From JBBPZA01 sp963728925 (lineage in GTDB: Bacteria > Actinomycetota > Thermoleophilia > Solirubrobacterales > Solirubrobacteraceae): a DNA stretch of 64,000 nt. Numbering within the stretch: the first letter of the stretch is position 1; every line of letters begins with the position of its first letter. The stretch covers positions 193,881 through 257,880 of the forward strand of contig CAVSMB010000006.1 in assembly GCA_963728925.1 (NCBI GenBank), written 5' to 3'. The notes under the pieces were generated by a model that did not search any database, was not told the origin of the DNA, and saw nothing but the letters and a program-made list of their open reading frames with translations. Of this stretch, positions 1-8,472 are shown piece after piece. The position numbers were made by a program, and so were the translations under genes.

Positions 1-543
1 CACCGACCCGATCGCGTCCAGCGCGCTTCCCGTCCCGGCGCTTCTCGTCCACTGAATCTCCCGGTCATTGGGAAGCTGGCGCAGGATCTCCAAGTTCGTC
101 GCTGCGCGATCGAGGGCTGCAAGCGTGTCGCCAAGGTTGGATTTCCGGCTGACCCTGTCCCGGAGCCGCCGCCAGAAAGTGCGCCCAGCCGCGCGTCTTT
201 GAGCCGCAGCTCGCACCCCCCGCACGACCTCGAGGACCGAGCTCACGAGGACGTCGGGATAGGACAGCGCCATGAAGAGCTCCTGGTCGATCCAGACCGC
301 GACCTTTCCCTCGTTTCGGCGCTTCGCCTCCAGATGCCGAAGCAGGCTGGTCTTCCCAGAACCCCGGCGCCCCCAGATCAAGTGATGGAAGCGCGCCTCA
401 ACCTGTTCGAGTTCGCCTCCCGCCGGAGGAACGAATTCCGCCGGACCGCCCTCGGGCGCCGCGCGCGTGGCCTCCTCCAGCGCGGTGAGGAGGGCGTCCA
501 CATTCTCGCCGTAGTAGGCCGCATTCTCAGGGCTGCGTTGCAT
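1..543 (-). CDS. P-loop ATPase, partial (runs off the left edge)
   Basis: The reading frame starts at ATG 543 and stays open to position 1, so the C-terminus lies outside the window; 181 codons are visible. After an acidic N-terminal stretch there is a Walker A motif GRRGSGKTSLL at about residues 59-69, preceded by a beta-strand FHHLIW, then a strand VAVWIDQELF that may be the next core strand. This is the pattern of AAA/KAP-type P-loop NTPases that bind ATP. It lies 215 bp downstream of a SIR2-like gene on the same strand, and SIR2 proteins with P-loop ATPase partners are known from anti-phage systems; a role in defence is inference only. The exact subfamily cannot be assigned from this fragment. 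Confidence 0.7.
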   Translation of the reverse strand, partial: MQRSPENAAYYGENVDALLTALEEATRAAPEGGPAEFVPPAGGELEQVEARFHHLIWGRRGSGKTSLLRHLEAKRRNEGKVAVWIDQELFMALSYPDVLVSSVLEVVRGVRAAAQRRAAGRTFWRRLRDRVSRKSNLGDTLAALDRAATNLEILRQLPNDREIQWTRSAGTGSALDAIGSV

Positions 544-757
544 GCATTCAGGCTATAGCGGTTCGATGTCGCTCACCGTCCACCTGCGCATCGCATCAGC
601 TCGCTGGTTGCCGCCAGGGCAGATGCGGTTCCGCTGCGCGCGAGGGGAGCATCTTCGGGGAGTGATCTCGATCGCATGAGCCTGTCCTTGGCCGCCGAGA
701 CTCCTTGAGACTTGCTTTCTGATCGTTGACATGTAGTGGGGTCCTCGCGGCCCGGGT

Positions 758-1755
758 CTATTGTGCGGCGGCCTCGCACGTCCTGGCCACATCAGGGAGC
801 GCCTCGGGCAAGCCACCGTGCTGAACAATCTCGCGGTGGAGCTGGTGTCGATAGCGCTCTCCGGCACGGGGGTCTGGATCAAAGACGTGGATACTCGCAT
901 TGGTAGCCGTAGCCGCTAGAAGGTCACGCACGAGATCGTCATAAGGGGGGAGGCTGTACCCCACGATCAATACGAGACGCGCGGTGGTAACCGCCGCCCG
1001 CGCGACTCTCCAGGTTGGCACGAGGGCATCGGGCGGTCGTTTACCGCGGACCGGGGCAACGAGCAACGCATCACCGCGAACCGCGGGCCGGCAGTCGTGA
1101 TACCGAACCAGTTTCCCGTTGCGGAGGGACCACGAAACTGACCCGTGCAGCTTCAGCAGCGGCACCGTTCCTTCGGTGACGATGCGCTGGATGTGGCTGT
1201 AAGACGGGTAGCCGCCGCCAGCCAGTGCCTCGTGTCCGAATCCGTAATTGAACCCCGGTCGCGGGACCGTGGTCGGGGTCCAATCCGAAGGCCACGCTCG
1301 GCGAGTACATCGTAGTTCGTAGTGATGACCGTTACCCCGGTCGTTCTCCTGAAGATCGCCGTCCAAAAGTCCTCGTGGATGCGGTTTTGAGTCGTGCGAT
1401 TGATGTTGTGGCGCGTGATCGTTAGGTGGGTCTGGATGCCCACTCGCTCGAGTCGACCCCTTCGCAAGGCCACAATGAGACCGACGTACCAGACGGCGTC
1501 CTTCCATTCCGTGCCGCCGGTGGCCTCCAACTGGGCGAGGTACTCCTCTGGACTTCCCCCGCACGCGTCGTGCCACAGACGCCACCCGCGCTGCACACGC
1601 TCAACGAGGCGCTGGCGGCTGACCCGATCCACTACCGGCTCCTCGTCAAAGAGGTGCGCGGCCAATGGTACATCGGCGACGTACGAAAACCCTGCCCCAA
1701 GGAAGACAACCACGCCCGGTGGATCTGGGCGGACAGTTTGAGGAGCGGCGCTCAT
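758..1755 (-). pseudogene. SIR2-like NAD-binding domain protein, frameshifted
   Basis: Two overlapping minus-strand frames together make one SIR2-family protein. The first frame (from 1755) has VVFLGAGFSY near residue 15-24, the NAD-binding GAG motif, and ITTNYD near residue 143. The second frame (to 758) has LLKLHGSVSW, which carries the usual catalytic-type histidine, and LVLIVGYSLPPYD, a late Rossmann strand typical of SIR2_2/SIR2-like defence proteins. The switch of frame falls close to 1270-1300, just after the TNYD motif. Such proteins bind or hydrolyse NAD; standalone SIR2 proteins in bacteria often serve abortive-infection defence. All key motifs survive, so the gene may be only recently broken, or the shift may be a sequencing error. 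Its downstream neighbour is the P-loop ATPase at 1-543. Confidence 0.75.
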
Positions 1756-2009
1756 ACGCGCCGTGCTTCCACGGACTTTGGGCAGTTCGCGGAGCTACGA
1801 GGATTCGGAAGTCTGGCGGGCACGACGTCGCGGCGCGAGGACGCTATCGCTTGGGACGCGCCCGGCAGTCGATGCGCGACCACGTCGCGCTGCTCCTTCG
1901 CCCGAAATGGGCAGCGTCCGTTCGAGCGTTTCCGCGCTGGCGCTTCTCGACGGCGGTCGCCAGCAGCGACCCGGGGCCGGCCAGCAGCTCCTGCTCGTTC
2001 GCCGGGCGG

Positions 2010-2195
2010 GCGGGGAGGAGGTCGACGGCGATCGCCATACGCGCGCGTGCGCGTGAACCTAGACGTGGGGGAGGAGCTCGGCCTGCCGGGCGCGCAGCTC
2101 AAGTACGCGCTCGACGAGCTCGGCCGCCAAGTGGTCCCCGATCGCGTGGGCGAGCAGCCGCAGCTCGGCGTCCTGCAACGCAACCAACTGCTCAA
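2010..2195. repeat. 186-bp repeat, copy 1 of an inverted pair
   Basis: Positions 2010-2195 match the reverse complement of 10951-11136 over the same length, with about a dozen differences by eye including small compensating indels. The pair spans the C-terminal part of a short helical ORF and the first bases of the next frame, and it brackets the region that holds the IS1595, the propeller-like gene and the IS630. Confidence 0.75.
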
Positions 2196-2247
2196 GCGAC
2201 GTCACCGGCGAGGGGACGGTGGTGGGGGAGGGGACGAGCTGCAGCAC
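2059..2247 (-). CDS. small helical protein of unknown function
   Basis: A 62-residue frame starting at a GTG and ending LLPHV. Its second half, from LEQLVALQDAEL to ELRARQAELL, reads as a continuous amphipathic helix. The main support for coding is that a second, diverged copy exists in inverted orientation at 10951-11136, and there several differences fall at third codon positions (the second copy reads LEQLLALRDAEL). The second copy has a one-base shift late in the frame. A further short frame follows at 2038-1844 (MAIAVDLLPARPANEQ). No family recognised; similar small genes are often seen near recombinases, but that is weak context. Confidence 0.4.
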   Translation of the reverse strand: MLQLVPSPTTVPSPVTSLEQLVALQDAELRLLAHAIGDHLAAELVERVLELRARQAELLPHV

Positions 2248-2858
2248 GACCGCAGTGTCGCTCGCGACCCTGACGGAATGGGTCGCAGAATCGCCTTATC
2301 CGTGACCCCAGGTCCTGTCGCCTCCGTCGAGCGCGAGTTCGGTCGCCTGAAGAACGATTGGGCGCCAACCGCCGCTCCGCGTCGGCGGGCTGGATCGGGG
2401 CCGGCTTCCTCCGACCTGACCATCCTCGCCAGGCTGTCCTGCGCCAACGCCAGGGCGCGAGCCATTTCGCTTGCGGCGGAGCACTAAGGTCAAGGACCCA
2501 TGCGTGGTCCGCTGTTCTACATCCCGCGCTTCATCCGCCACTACAAGGAGCGGCGTCAGCTCGGCCAGTCGGTCGGCCAGTCTGTAAAGAGTGCCCGGGT
2601 ACGAATGCGCAGCTACCGATGAGCCCCCCGCCGAAGGCCGGCGCCGGCTCGTCGATCTCGGCAAGGCGCCGCTCGGTATCTCGGCGCTGTGGAGCGGCGG
2701 CGAGGACGGGGCCAGTCGCGTCGAGCTTCTACCACGACGGCAGCGCGTGGGCGGCCAAGCGGCTCGCCGCCGAACGGTGGCTTGTTGACGGCGGCCGACG
2801 TCGCCGACCTGTGATCAAGACAGCGCAAGCAGCAGCGGCTGCGGAGCCGCGCGCGTAG
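2248..2858. other. 610-bp stretch without a convincing gene
   Basis: Open frames here are shadows of GC-rich composition and none shows a motif. The only short frame with protein-like content is a plus-strand ATG near 2500 of about 40 codons (begins MRGPLFYIPRFIRHYKE, ends at about 2622), which I could not match to a family. The stretch sits directly before a gene fragment (2859-3122) that has lost its 5' end, so it is probably scrambled remnant DNA. Confidence 0.4.
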
Positions 2859-3122
2859 GGGCGTGCACCCGACAACCCGGTCGTCGACCTGCACGCCAAG
2901 CGTCCGACAGCGCAGACGCTCCGGCTCGCCGTTCCAGGGGGCCTATTTCACTGGGTCACGCAGACCGACGACGGGATCCAGGTCACCGACGTGTGGCAGA
3001 ACCGCGAGCAGTTCGAGCGGTTCGCTCAGGAGCAGATCGGCCCCCACACGGCCGAGGTCGGGATCCCGAGCCCGCCCGAGATCTCATTCCACGAGGTTCA
3101 CAACTACTTGACCGCCGGGTAG
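2859..3122 (+). pseudogene. C-terminal fragment of a small conserved actinobacterial protein
   Basis: The frame begins right after a stop at 2856 and has no start codon at its head. It encodes about 87 residues including GGLFHWVTQTDDGIQ, VTDVWQNREQFERFAQ and PEISFHEVHNYLTAG. This matches, from memory of the family, the second half of a roughly 100-residue ferredoxin-like (dimeric alpha/beta barrel type) protein common in Actinomycetota and of unknown role. The first strand and helix are missing, so it looks 5'-truncated. It ends 50 bp before the phasin-like gene at 3173. Confidence 0.55.
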
Positions 3123-3172
3123 CTTGGATCCTGGGCGCGTCTGGTTGGCATCCGGGAAGAAAGGAACGAGCC

Positions 3173-3448
3173 ATGGCAGAGACCCAGGGCAAGAGCGAGG
3201 GCAACCTCGAGCAGCTGGTCGACCACGTCCGCGAGCTTAACGAGCGGATCATCGATTCCTCGAAACAGGCGGGTGAGGTGACGCTCAGCGCCTACGCGAA
3301 GCTGCTCGAGAACATCGCCGAGCTCCAGGGGAACCTCGACAAGGCCAGCCCGGTCGACTGGCTCACGACGTTCGCCGCCGCCCAGGTGAACTTCACGCGG
3401 GACCTGGCCGAGGCGTACACCGCCGCGGCTCGCAAGCTGGTCAAGTAG
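3173..3448 (+). CDS. phasin-like small helical protein
   Basis: A 91-residue protein starting at ATG 3173, preceded by a good ribosome site (AAAGGAACGAG). An in-frame upstream extension exists but has no site and unlikely composition. The sequence is almost all amphipathic helix (NLEQLVDHVRELNERIID, LSAYAKLLENIAELQGNLD, DWLTTFAAAQVNFTRDLAEAY) and resembles short phasins or phasin-like proteins that coat polyhydroxyalkanoate granules or act as structural helical proteins. No PHA genes lie nearby, so the substrate is unknown. It is followed within 8 bp by a strong hairpin, so it appears to be a single-gene unit. It is one of few healthy-looking genes in the first 12 kb. Confidence 0.65.
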   Translation: MAETQGKSEGNLEQLVDHVRELNERIIDSSKQAGEVTLSAYAKLLENIAELQGNLDKASPVDWLTTFAAAQVNFTRDLAEAYTAAARKLVK

Positions 3449-3455
3449 GCCGAGC

Positions 3456-3487
3456 GGACGGCGCGGCGCGCGAGCGCCGCGCCGTCC
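3456..3487 (+). terminator. perfect 14-bp stem hairpin after the phasin-like gene
   Basis: GGACGGCGCGGCGC (3456-3469), loop GCGA, then its exact complement at 3474-3487. No T-run follows, as is common in high-GC actinobacteria. It starts 8 bp after the stop codon at 3448 and is a likely transcription terminator. Confidence 0.7.
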
Positions 3488-3683
3488 ACCCAAGCGGCAC
3501 AACGCTCCACAGACGGCCACCGTCGACCGCGCGCACGAGAGCCACAAGCGCGAGCGCGTCCACTCGTTGAGCGAGCCGACGCACCCGAACAGCTCGCTCC
3601 CGCGCTCCATAAGCACCACGCGTGGTTGTGCCGCGAAGCCGCTCCCAGCGCAGGATCGCGCGTCCTGGTTGACCTAACATCCG

Positions 3684-4064
3684 TTATCGAGCGCGGTGGC
3701 GCAGCGGCTTCGCGTCCGTCCTCGCGCCGGGCAGGACGGTTAGTCGGTGCGCGCGATGAAGAGGCTGCAGGGTGCGTGGTCGGGATGACGAGTTCGACCA
3801 CGCCGCCGGTGTCCTGCTGGTGTTGGGTGTCGCCGACGCCCTCGCGCCGCGCGCGATACGGCAAGCGGTGCAGCAGCGCGCGGCCCAGGCCGCGCCGCTG
3901 CCAGTCGTCGGCGACGGTGACCGCAACCTCGGCGAGCAGCGGACTATCTCATCGCTCAGGTCGCCCCGTATCCCGGAAGACCGGTCCTGCGGCTCTTCGT
4001 CTTCCTGCCGGAGAACCGGGCGTCGACCGCTGCCGCCTTCCATGCAACGGGGAAGCCGACGCTC
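3684..4064. repeat. 381-bp direct repeat, copy 1
   Basis: Matches 10567-10947 with three differences by my reading (one substitution near 3714 and two one-base indels near the 3' end). On the minus strand the repeat contains a broken GNAT acetyltransferase piece: AEVAVTVADDWQRRGLGRAL, which carries the acetyl-CoA binding RRxGLGRAL pattern, then a short C-terminal GGVVELVI. Both copies carry the same broken gene, so decay preceded duplication. The sequence diverges completely at both outer edges of the repeat. Confidence 0.85.
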
Positions 4065-4066
4065 GC

Positions 4067-4106
4067 CCTCGTCGTGCGAAACCCGGGGTAAGGACGCACG
4101 ACGAGG
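4067..4106. terminator. perfect 12-bp inverted repeat
   Basis: CCTCGTCGTGCG (4067-4078) and its exact complement (4095-4106) flank a 16-nt loop. It lies right at the outer edge of direct repeat copy 1, where the two 381-bp copies stop matching. It could be a terminator or a relic of a mobile element end. Confidence 0.4.
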
Positions 4107-4218
4107 AGCGGTAGCCGGGCCGTACCTAGAGGAAGAGGCGTTCCGCGTTGGAGTGGACGTCGGGGTCCTTCGCGCGCGCGTGCGCGTGCGGAAGCTTCCT
4201 GCCCGCGGGGATGCCACG

Positions 4219-4429
4219 ATGCCTGGCGTGGGCTCGAAGCGTGAGCGCCAGGCCGATCGAGCGCTGGTGGCCGCCTACCACGAGGCGCGCCTCGGCGAGC
4301 TCGTCGAGCGCGTCGCCGCGGCCGTCGATCGCTTCCGCGCCGGTGAGCTCGACGCCTTCGCCGTCGACGACGTCATCCATCAGTCCCACGGCACCAAGCC
4401 GAATGAAGCCGGACCGCTCCACATAAAGG
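4219..4429 (+). pseudogene. conserved helical protein gene, truncated by an IS1595 insertion
   Basis: Starts at ATG 4219 (MPGVGSKRERQADRALVA). The frame reads VAAYHEARLGELVERVAAAV and DAFAVDDVIHQSHGTKP before entering the IS1595 left end near 4430, where homology to its family stops. I associate this N-terminus with a Thermoleophilia protein of about 110 residues of unknown function. The missing 3' part is not seen on the far side of the IS at 5540, so there was also a deletion or rearrangement. Not functional. Confidence 0.55.
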
Positions 4430-4436
4430 GCGTAGT

Positions 4437-5533
4437 GGGGTATCCATCTAACCGGAGTAGGATGGGGTGGTGCCCCCGGGTCCTCGCGCTGGCGCCCAGT
4501 ATCCGCGGTCGATCGGCGAGTTCCAGGCGTGGTTCTCGACGGATGCGGATTGTCTGGACTACCTGGAGTGGCTGCGATGGCCGGGAGGGTTCGGGTGCCC
4601 GGGCTGTGGTCATGCCGGCGGCTGGCAGTTGGGCGACGGCCGGTTTGAGTGCGCGGCCTGTGCGAGGCGTACGTCGCCCACGGCGGGCACGATCTTCGAC
4701 CGCACGCGCACGCCGCTGACGGTGTGGTTCACCGCCTGCTGGCTGTTCGCGACGCAGAAGGACGGGATCTCGGCGCTGAGCCTCCAGCGGTCGCTGGAGA
4801 TCGGCTCGTACCAGACCGCGTGGGCGATGCTGCACCGGCTGCGCTCGGTGCTCGTGCGCCCGGGCCGCGAGCGGCTTGGGGGCAAGGTCGAGATGGACGA
4901 GACCTATATCGGAGGTGATGAGCTGGGCCGGCGCGGCCGCCCGGGGGCGCAGAGCAAGAAAGCGCTCGTAGGCGTCGCCGTGGAGCGGATCGAGCCACAG
5001 GGCTTTGGCCGCTGTCGGATGGCCCCGCTCGCCGACGCGTCGGCCGACTCGCTGCGTGCGTTCCTCGCAGACAACGTGCAGGAGGGCGCGACCGTGATCA
5101 CCGACGGTTGGGGGCCCTATGTGCCGGCGACCAAGGACCTCTACATCCACGACCGGATTCCCGGCGCTGCGGGGCCGCAGGCGCCCAAGCTGCTCCCCGG
5201 CGTGCACAAGGTCTCCTCACTGGCCAAACGATGGTTGCTAGGCACCCACCAGGGGTCAGTCGACCACGCCCACCTGCCCAACTACCTCAACGAGTTCGTG
5301 TTCCGCTTCAACCGCCGCCGATCGCGGAGCCGCGGGCTCGTCTTCTACCGCGTGCTCGAGCTCGCTGCCGCCCACGACCCGCTGCGCTACCGAGACCTGA
5401 TCGTCAACCCTCGGCCCAGCGCCACAGCGCGCCCGCCGCCGAGAACCCGCGGGCACCCAGCCAGCCTGGAGCGCTCCCCCGCGGGCCGGCCCTGGAGAGC
5501 CTCCGACCCGCACTCCGGTTAGATGGATACCCC
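4437..5533 (+). mobile_element. IS1595-family insertion sequence
   Basis: Terminal inverted repeats are GGGGTATCCATCTAACCGGA followed by GT at 4437-4458 and the exact complement at 5512-5533. Similarity continues a few bases outward (TAGTGGGG on the left, TAGCGGGG in the complement of the right), so the true ends may lie about 4 bp further out. The right inverted repeat overlaps the last codons of the transposase gene. I could not define a clean target duplication; AAGGGCG occurs near both edges but not at matching distance. Confidence 0.85.
4467..5522 (+). CDS. IS1595-family transposase
   Basis: A 351-residue DDE transposase. The N-terminus has a zinc ribbon with CPGC near residue 50 and CAAC about 20 residues later. 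The catalytic core includes VEMDETYIGG near residue 143-152 and VITDGWGPY near 210, then NEFVFRFNRR near the expected third acidic position, as in the IS1595 family. The start is a GTG just inside the left inverted repeat. The reading frame is uninterrupted, so the element may still be active. It catalyses cut-and-paste movement of the element bounded at 4437-5533. Confidence 0.85.
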   Translation: MVPPGPRAGAQYPRSIGEFQAWFSTDADCLDYLEWLRWPGGFGCPGCGHAGGWQLGDGRFECAACARRTSPTAGTIFDRTRTPLTVWFTACWLFATQKDGISALSLQRSLEIGSYQTAWAMLHRLRSVLVRPGRERLGGKVEMDETYIGGDELGRRGRPGAQSKKALVGVAVERIEPQGFGRCRMAPLADASADSLRAFLADNVQEGATVITDGWGPYVPATKDLYIHDRIPGAAGPQAPKLLPGVHKVSSLAKRWLLGTHQGSVDHAHLPNYLNEFVFRFNRRRSRSRGLVFYRVLELAAAHDPLRYRDLIVNPRPSATARPPPRTRGHPASLERSPAGRPWRASDPHSG

Positions 5534-5790
5534 GCTAAGGGCGTTTCCCCCGGTACCCCGACTCCGGGGCCGCATGGCGCCGCGGCGCCCGGCGCGGGAA
5601 ACGGCGCGCAAACCAGGGCGCCAAGCGCTCGAACGTCCCGATCAGTGTCCCACGACGCCGACTCGGCGGGGACGCGACGATCGATCGAGCCCCTCAGCAG
5701 CAATGGCGCACACGCACGCCTGGCTGGCCCTGTTGTACCCCGATCTCGCCTCGTGAGGCGGGACCCCCGCGTCGCGGGCCTCGTGGCTTC

Positions 5791-7068
5791 TCAGAGGCGT
5801 GGGTCGTCCTCGTCGCTCACGACGACGTCCCGTGCGCGCCAGCCAGCGGCTGTGAGTTGTCGGGCCAGGGCAGCATCACGACGCTCCTCTGCCTCGCGGG
5901 GAGGAGCATCACGACGCTCCTCTGCCTCGCGGGGAGGAGCATCACGACGCTCCTCTGCCTTGCGGAGAGCGGTTTCGGCGTTGACGCGCTCAGTCGCCGC
6001 CTCGAGTCTGTCGGCCTCCAGGTGGTCGGGCAGCTGGACCGCAAAGCCAAGCACCCGCCTGATGGCGTCCAGGATCCTGTCGAGCTTCCAAACGGCGGCC
6101 CCGACGCTCCCGATCACGCCGGGCGGCAGCAGCAGCACCATGTCCAGGCTGCCCAGAGTCAGCGCACGGACGTGCACCTCGTGTGCGCCCGGTGTGCTCA
6201 GCGCGCTCAACGTGCCGTCCACCCGCCAGCTGCGCAAACTCCCGCGGTAGCCGCCGCCGCCGACGACGATCAGCGGCGCGCAGTCATACTCGAACACCAC
6301 CAGCGCCGTGATCTCGCCGACGTTGGTGTCGTCGACGCGCAGCGGCCCCGGGGTGCCGTCTACCCGCCAGCTGCGCAACCTCCCGCGGTAGCCGCCGCCG
6401 CCGACGACGATCAGCGGCGCGCCGTCGTACTCGAACACCACCAGCGCCCTGATCGTGCCGACTTCGGTGTCGTCGACGCTCAGCGGCCCCGGGGTGCGGT
6501 CCATCCGCCAGCTGCGCAACCTCCCGCCGTGGCCGCCGCCGACGGTCAGCGGCGCGCCGTCGTACTCGAACACCGCCAGCGCCCTGAACTCGCCGACGTC
6601 GGTGTTGCCGACGCTCAGCGGCCCCGGGGTGCCGTCCATCCGCCAGCTGCGCAACCTCCCGCCGTGGCCGCCGCCGACGATCAGCGGCGCGCCGTCGTAC
6701 TCGAACACCACCAGCGCGCTGATCCCGCCGACGTTGGTGTCGTCGACGCGCAGCGGCCCCGGGGTGCCGTCCATCCGCCAGCTGCGCAATCTCCCGCCGT
6801 AGCGGTAGCTGCAGCCGACGATCAGCGGCGCGCCGTCGTACTCGAACACCGCCACCATGCTGATCCCGCCGACGTTGGTGTCGTCGATGTCCAGCGGCCC
6901 GGTCTCGCCCGGGTGGTCGGTGACGATCGCTGTGAGAACGTCGAGCGCGATCGCGATGTCAGCGACCGACGCAGGGCCTGGGCGTGTGCGCTCCAGCTCC
7001 ACGCCGAGCGCAAGGCGCGGCTCACGATAGGTGCCTACGCCCGTGGCCGTCGCCATCCATGTGAACAC
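5791..7068 (-). CDS. tandem-repeat propeller-like protein with charged C-terminal repeats
   Basis: A 425-residue protein starting at ATG 7068. Residues about 75-300 contain five near-identical units of 45-47 residues, each with FEYDGAPLIVGGG, then GRLRSWRMDGTPGPL, then DDTNVG. The strand-turn-strand pattern with SWxxDG is WD40/beta-propeller-like. A sixth degenerate unit follows, then a hydrophobic segment MVLLLPPGVIGSVGAA, and finally a coiled tail with three copies of EERRDAPPREA. No signal peptide is clear. The DNA units are 135-141 bp and differ mostly at single bases, pointing to recent amplification. WD-repeat regions of this kind occur as sensor or scaffold parts in bacterial conflict systems, but no effector domain is seen here, so function is unknown. 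Confidence 0.7.
   Translation of the reverse strand: MFTWMATATGVGTYREPRLALGVELERTRPGPASVADIAIALDVLTAIVTDHPGETGPLDIDDTNVGGISMVAVFEYDGAPLIVGCSYRYGGRLRSWRMDGTPGPLRVDDTNVGGISALVVFEYDGAPLIVGGGHGGRLRSWRMDGTPGPLSVGNTDVGEFRALAVFEYDGAPLTVGGGHGGRLRSWRMDRTPGPLSVDDTEVGTIRALVVFEYDGAPLIVVGGGGYRGRLRSWRVDGTPGPLRVDDTNVGEITALVVFEYDCAPLIVVGGGGYRGSLRSWRVDGTLSALSTPGAHEVHVRALTLGSLDMVLLLPPGVIGSVGAAVWKLDRILDAIRRVLGFAVQLPDHLEADRLEAATERVNAETALRKAEERRDAPPREAEERRDAPPREAEERRDAALARQLTAAGWRARDVVVSDEDDPRL
6186..6903. repeat. five tandem 135-141 bp coding repeats
   Basis: A phrase containing TACTCGAACACC recurs at about 6287, 6428, 6563, 6698 and 6839, giving spacings of 141, 135, 135 and 141 bp. Length changes are multiples of three and fall in the GGGGY loop of each unit. 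The outermost unit (near 6190) is degenerate. Confidence 0.85.
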
Positions 7069-7880
7069 TAAGCGCGCGACCTAGCGCGCGACCGCGTGCG
7101 TCGCGCCCGGCCCTGTTTTGTGTCGCGCTGGCGACTTCGCCCGCCCTGAAGGCGTGAACCTCCGCTCTATCTCAAAATCTGCCAATTTGCAGGTAGTGTC
7201 CTGAGTCTTTAGTTTGTTGGTGGTTTGTGGTAGTTTTCGTGGATGAGTTCACGGGGACCGAAGGCGGTTGTAGTCGAACTGTCGGAGTCTGAGCGCGAGC
7301 AGCTCGAGCGGTGGTCGCGGCGGCGCAGGACCGCGAGTGGGTTGGCGACGCGCAGCCGGATCGTGTTGGCGGCGGGCGCGGGTGAGAGCAACGCGCGGAT
7401 CGCGCAGCGCCTGGGGGTGAGCCGGCCGACGGTGACCAAGTGGCGGGCGCGGTTTGCCGAGCATCGGCTGGACGGGCTGGTCGACGAGCCGCGGCCGGGG
7501 CGACCGCGGACGGTCGACGACGCCAAGGTCGAGGAGGTCATCGTGCGGGCGCTTGAGTCGCCGCCGCCGGATGGCGGCACGCACTGGTCGACGCGTCAGA
7601 TGGCGGGCGTGGCCGGCGTGTCGCAGGCGACGGTCTCGCGGGTATGGCGGGCGTTCGGGCTGCAGCCGCACCGCGTCGAGCACTGGAAGCTGTCCAAGGA
7701 CCCGCTGTTCGTCGAGAAGGTCAGAGACATCGTCGGCCTGTACCTGGACCCGCCGGAGCGCGCGCTGGTGCTGTGCGTGGACGAGAAGACACCAACGCAG
7801 TAGGTAACTTCGAGTTCGAGGCGCTGGTTGGGCGTCCGGTGGGGAGGAGTCTGCCGTGACGCGTTGTATCTGTGGGGCTG

Positions 7881-8228
7881 ATGGCGTTGCGTCGTGCTCA
7901 TGCCGACGAGTACGCGGTTCGGGTGAACCGCGCGGTCGTGTTGTTGGTCGAGCTCTCGCCGGCGGACGCGGTTCGTGTGTTGCGGTCGGAGTACGGTCTG
8001 TCCGAGCGCCAGGGCCGTCGGTACGTGAACGAGGCGTTGGCGCGGCCGGATGGTGTGGTGGTGCCGGAGCGCTCGGTGGTGTTCACGGTGAGGTTGGCGC
8101 CGTCATTGATCGCTGGTCTGCGCGAGCGCGCGCTGGCGAGTGGTGTGTCGTTGAGCGCGGCGACGGCTGCGGCGGTGGCCGGGTACCTCGAGCAGGCCGG
8201 CGAGCGGCCCGGTGGCCAGGCGCGTTGA
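7881..8228 (+). CDS. small putative DNA-binding protein of the serine-recombinase element
   Basis: A 115-residue frame from ATG 7881 (a GTG at 7872 adds three residues). The first half, SPADAVRVLRSEYGLSERQG followed by RRYVNEALA, looks like a helix-turn-helix. The second half, VVFTVRLAPSLIAGLRERAL then SGVSLSAATAAAVAGYL, has the strand-helix-helix pattern of ribbon-helix-helix proteins. It is the first gene of the element and precedes the recombinase, so a role as excision or directionality factor, or as regulator, is a reasonable guess. No named family recognised. Confidence 0.6.
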   Translation: MALRRAHADEYAVRVNRAVVLLVELSPADAVRVLRSEYGLSERQGRRYVNEALARPDGVVVPERSVVFTVRLAPSLIAGLRERALASGVSLSAATAAAVAGYLEQAGERPGGQAR

Positions 8229-8472
8229 GATCGAGTTCGTCGGTGACCGGCTCGCCGACGCGCGGCTGGCGCAGGCGTATGTGATCTTGGCGCCCGAGCG
8301 GCGCCGTGTGACGGGCAACGAGCGGAGGGATGATGAGCGAGAGCAGCAGCGGCGGCATGGTCGGGCGGTCGACGGGGCGGTCGCGCCGGGTGGCTGCGAT
8401 CTACGCGCGGGTGTCCTCGGATCGTCAGCGTCGCGAGCAGACGATTCAGAGCCAGACCGTCGCGCTGCGTGA
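8212..8472 (+). CDS. short overlapping ORF between the DNA-binding gene and the recombinase
   Basis: An 86-residue frame beginning at a GTG that overlaps the previous gene by 17 bp and the recombinase start by about 140 bp. Its first half (VEIEFVGDRLADARLAQAYV, then ILAPERRR) looks protein-like, while the second half is the recombinase gene read in another frame and is compositionally poor. A real product, if any, may be a truncated form of a short conserved protein. Weakly supported. Confidence 0.3.
   Translation: MARRVEIEFVGDRLADARLAQAYVILAPERRRVTGNERRDDEREQQRRHGRAVDGAVAPGGCDLRAGVLGSSASRADDSEPDRRAA

Noticed and set aside
2296..2894. Several 80-160 codon frames on both strands
   Set aside because: No motif, mutual overlap, and typical high-GC shadow composition; reported as a gene-free stretch.
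4420..5545. AAGGGCG on both sides of the IS1595 as a target duplication
   Set aside because: The copies are at different distances from the inverted repeats and flanks do not align at a fixed length.
6186..6903. Possible CRISPR array because of regularly spaced repeats
   Set aside because: Units are 135-141 bp, contiguous and coding, with no unique spacers.
5857..7071. A 404-codon plus-strand repeat ORF
   Set aside because: It is the complement of the propeller-like gene. The minus-strand units have a sensible strand-turn-strand pattern, the plus-strand ones read as HPPAAQ/RRAVVLEH low-complexity.
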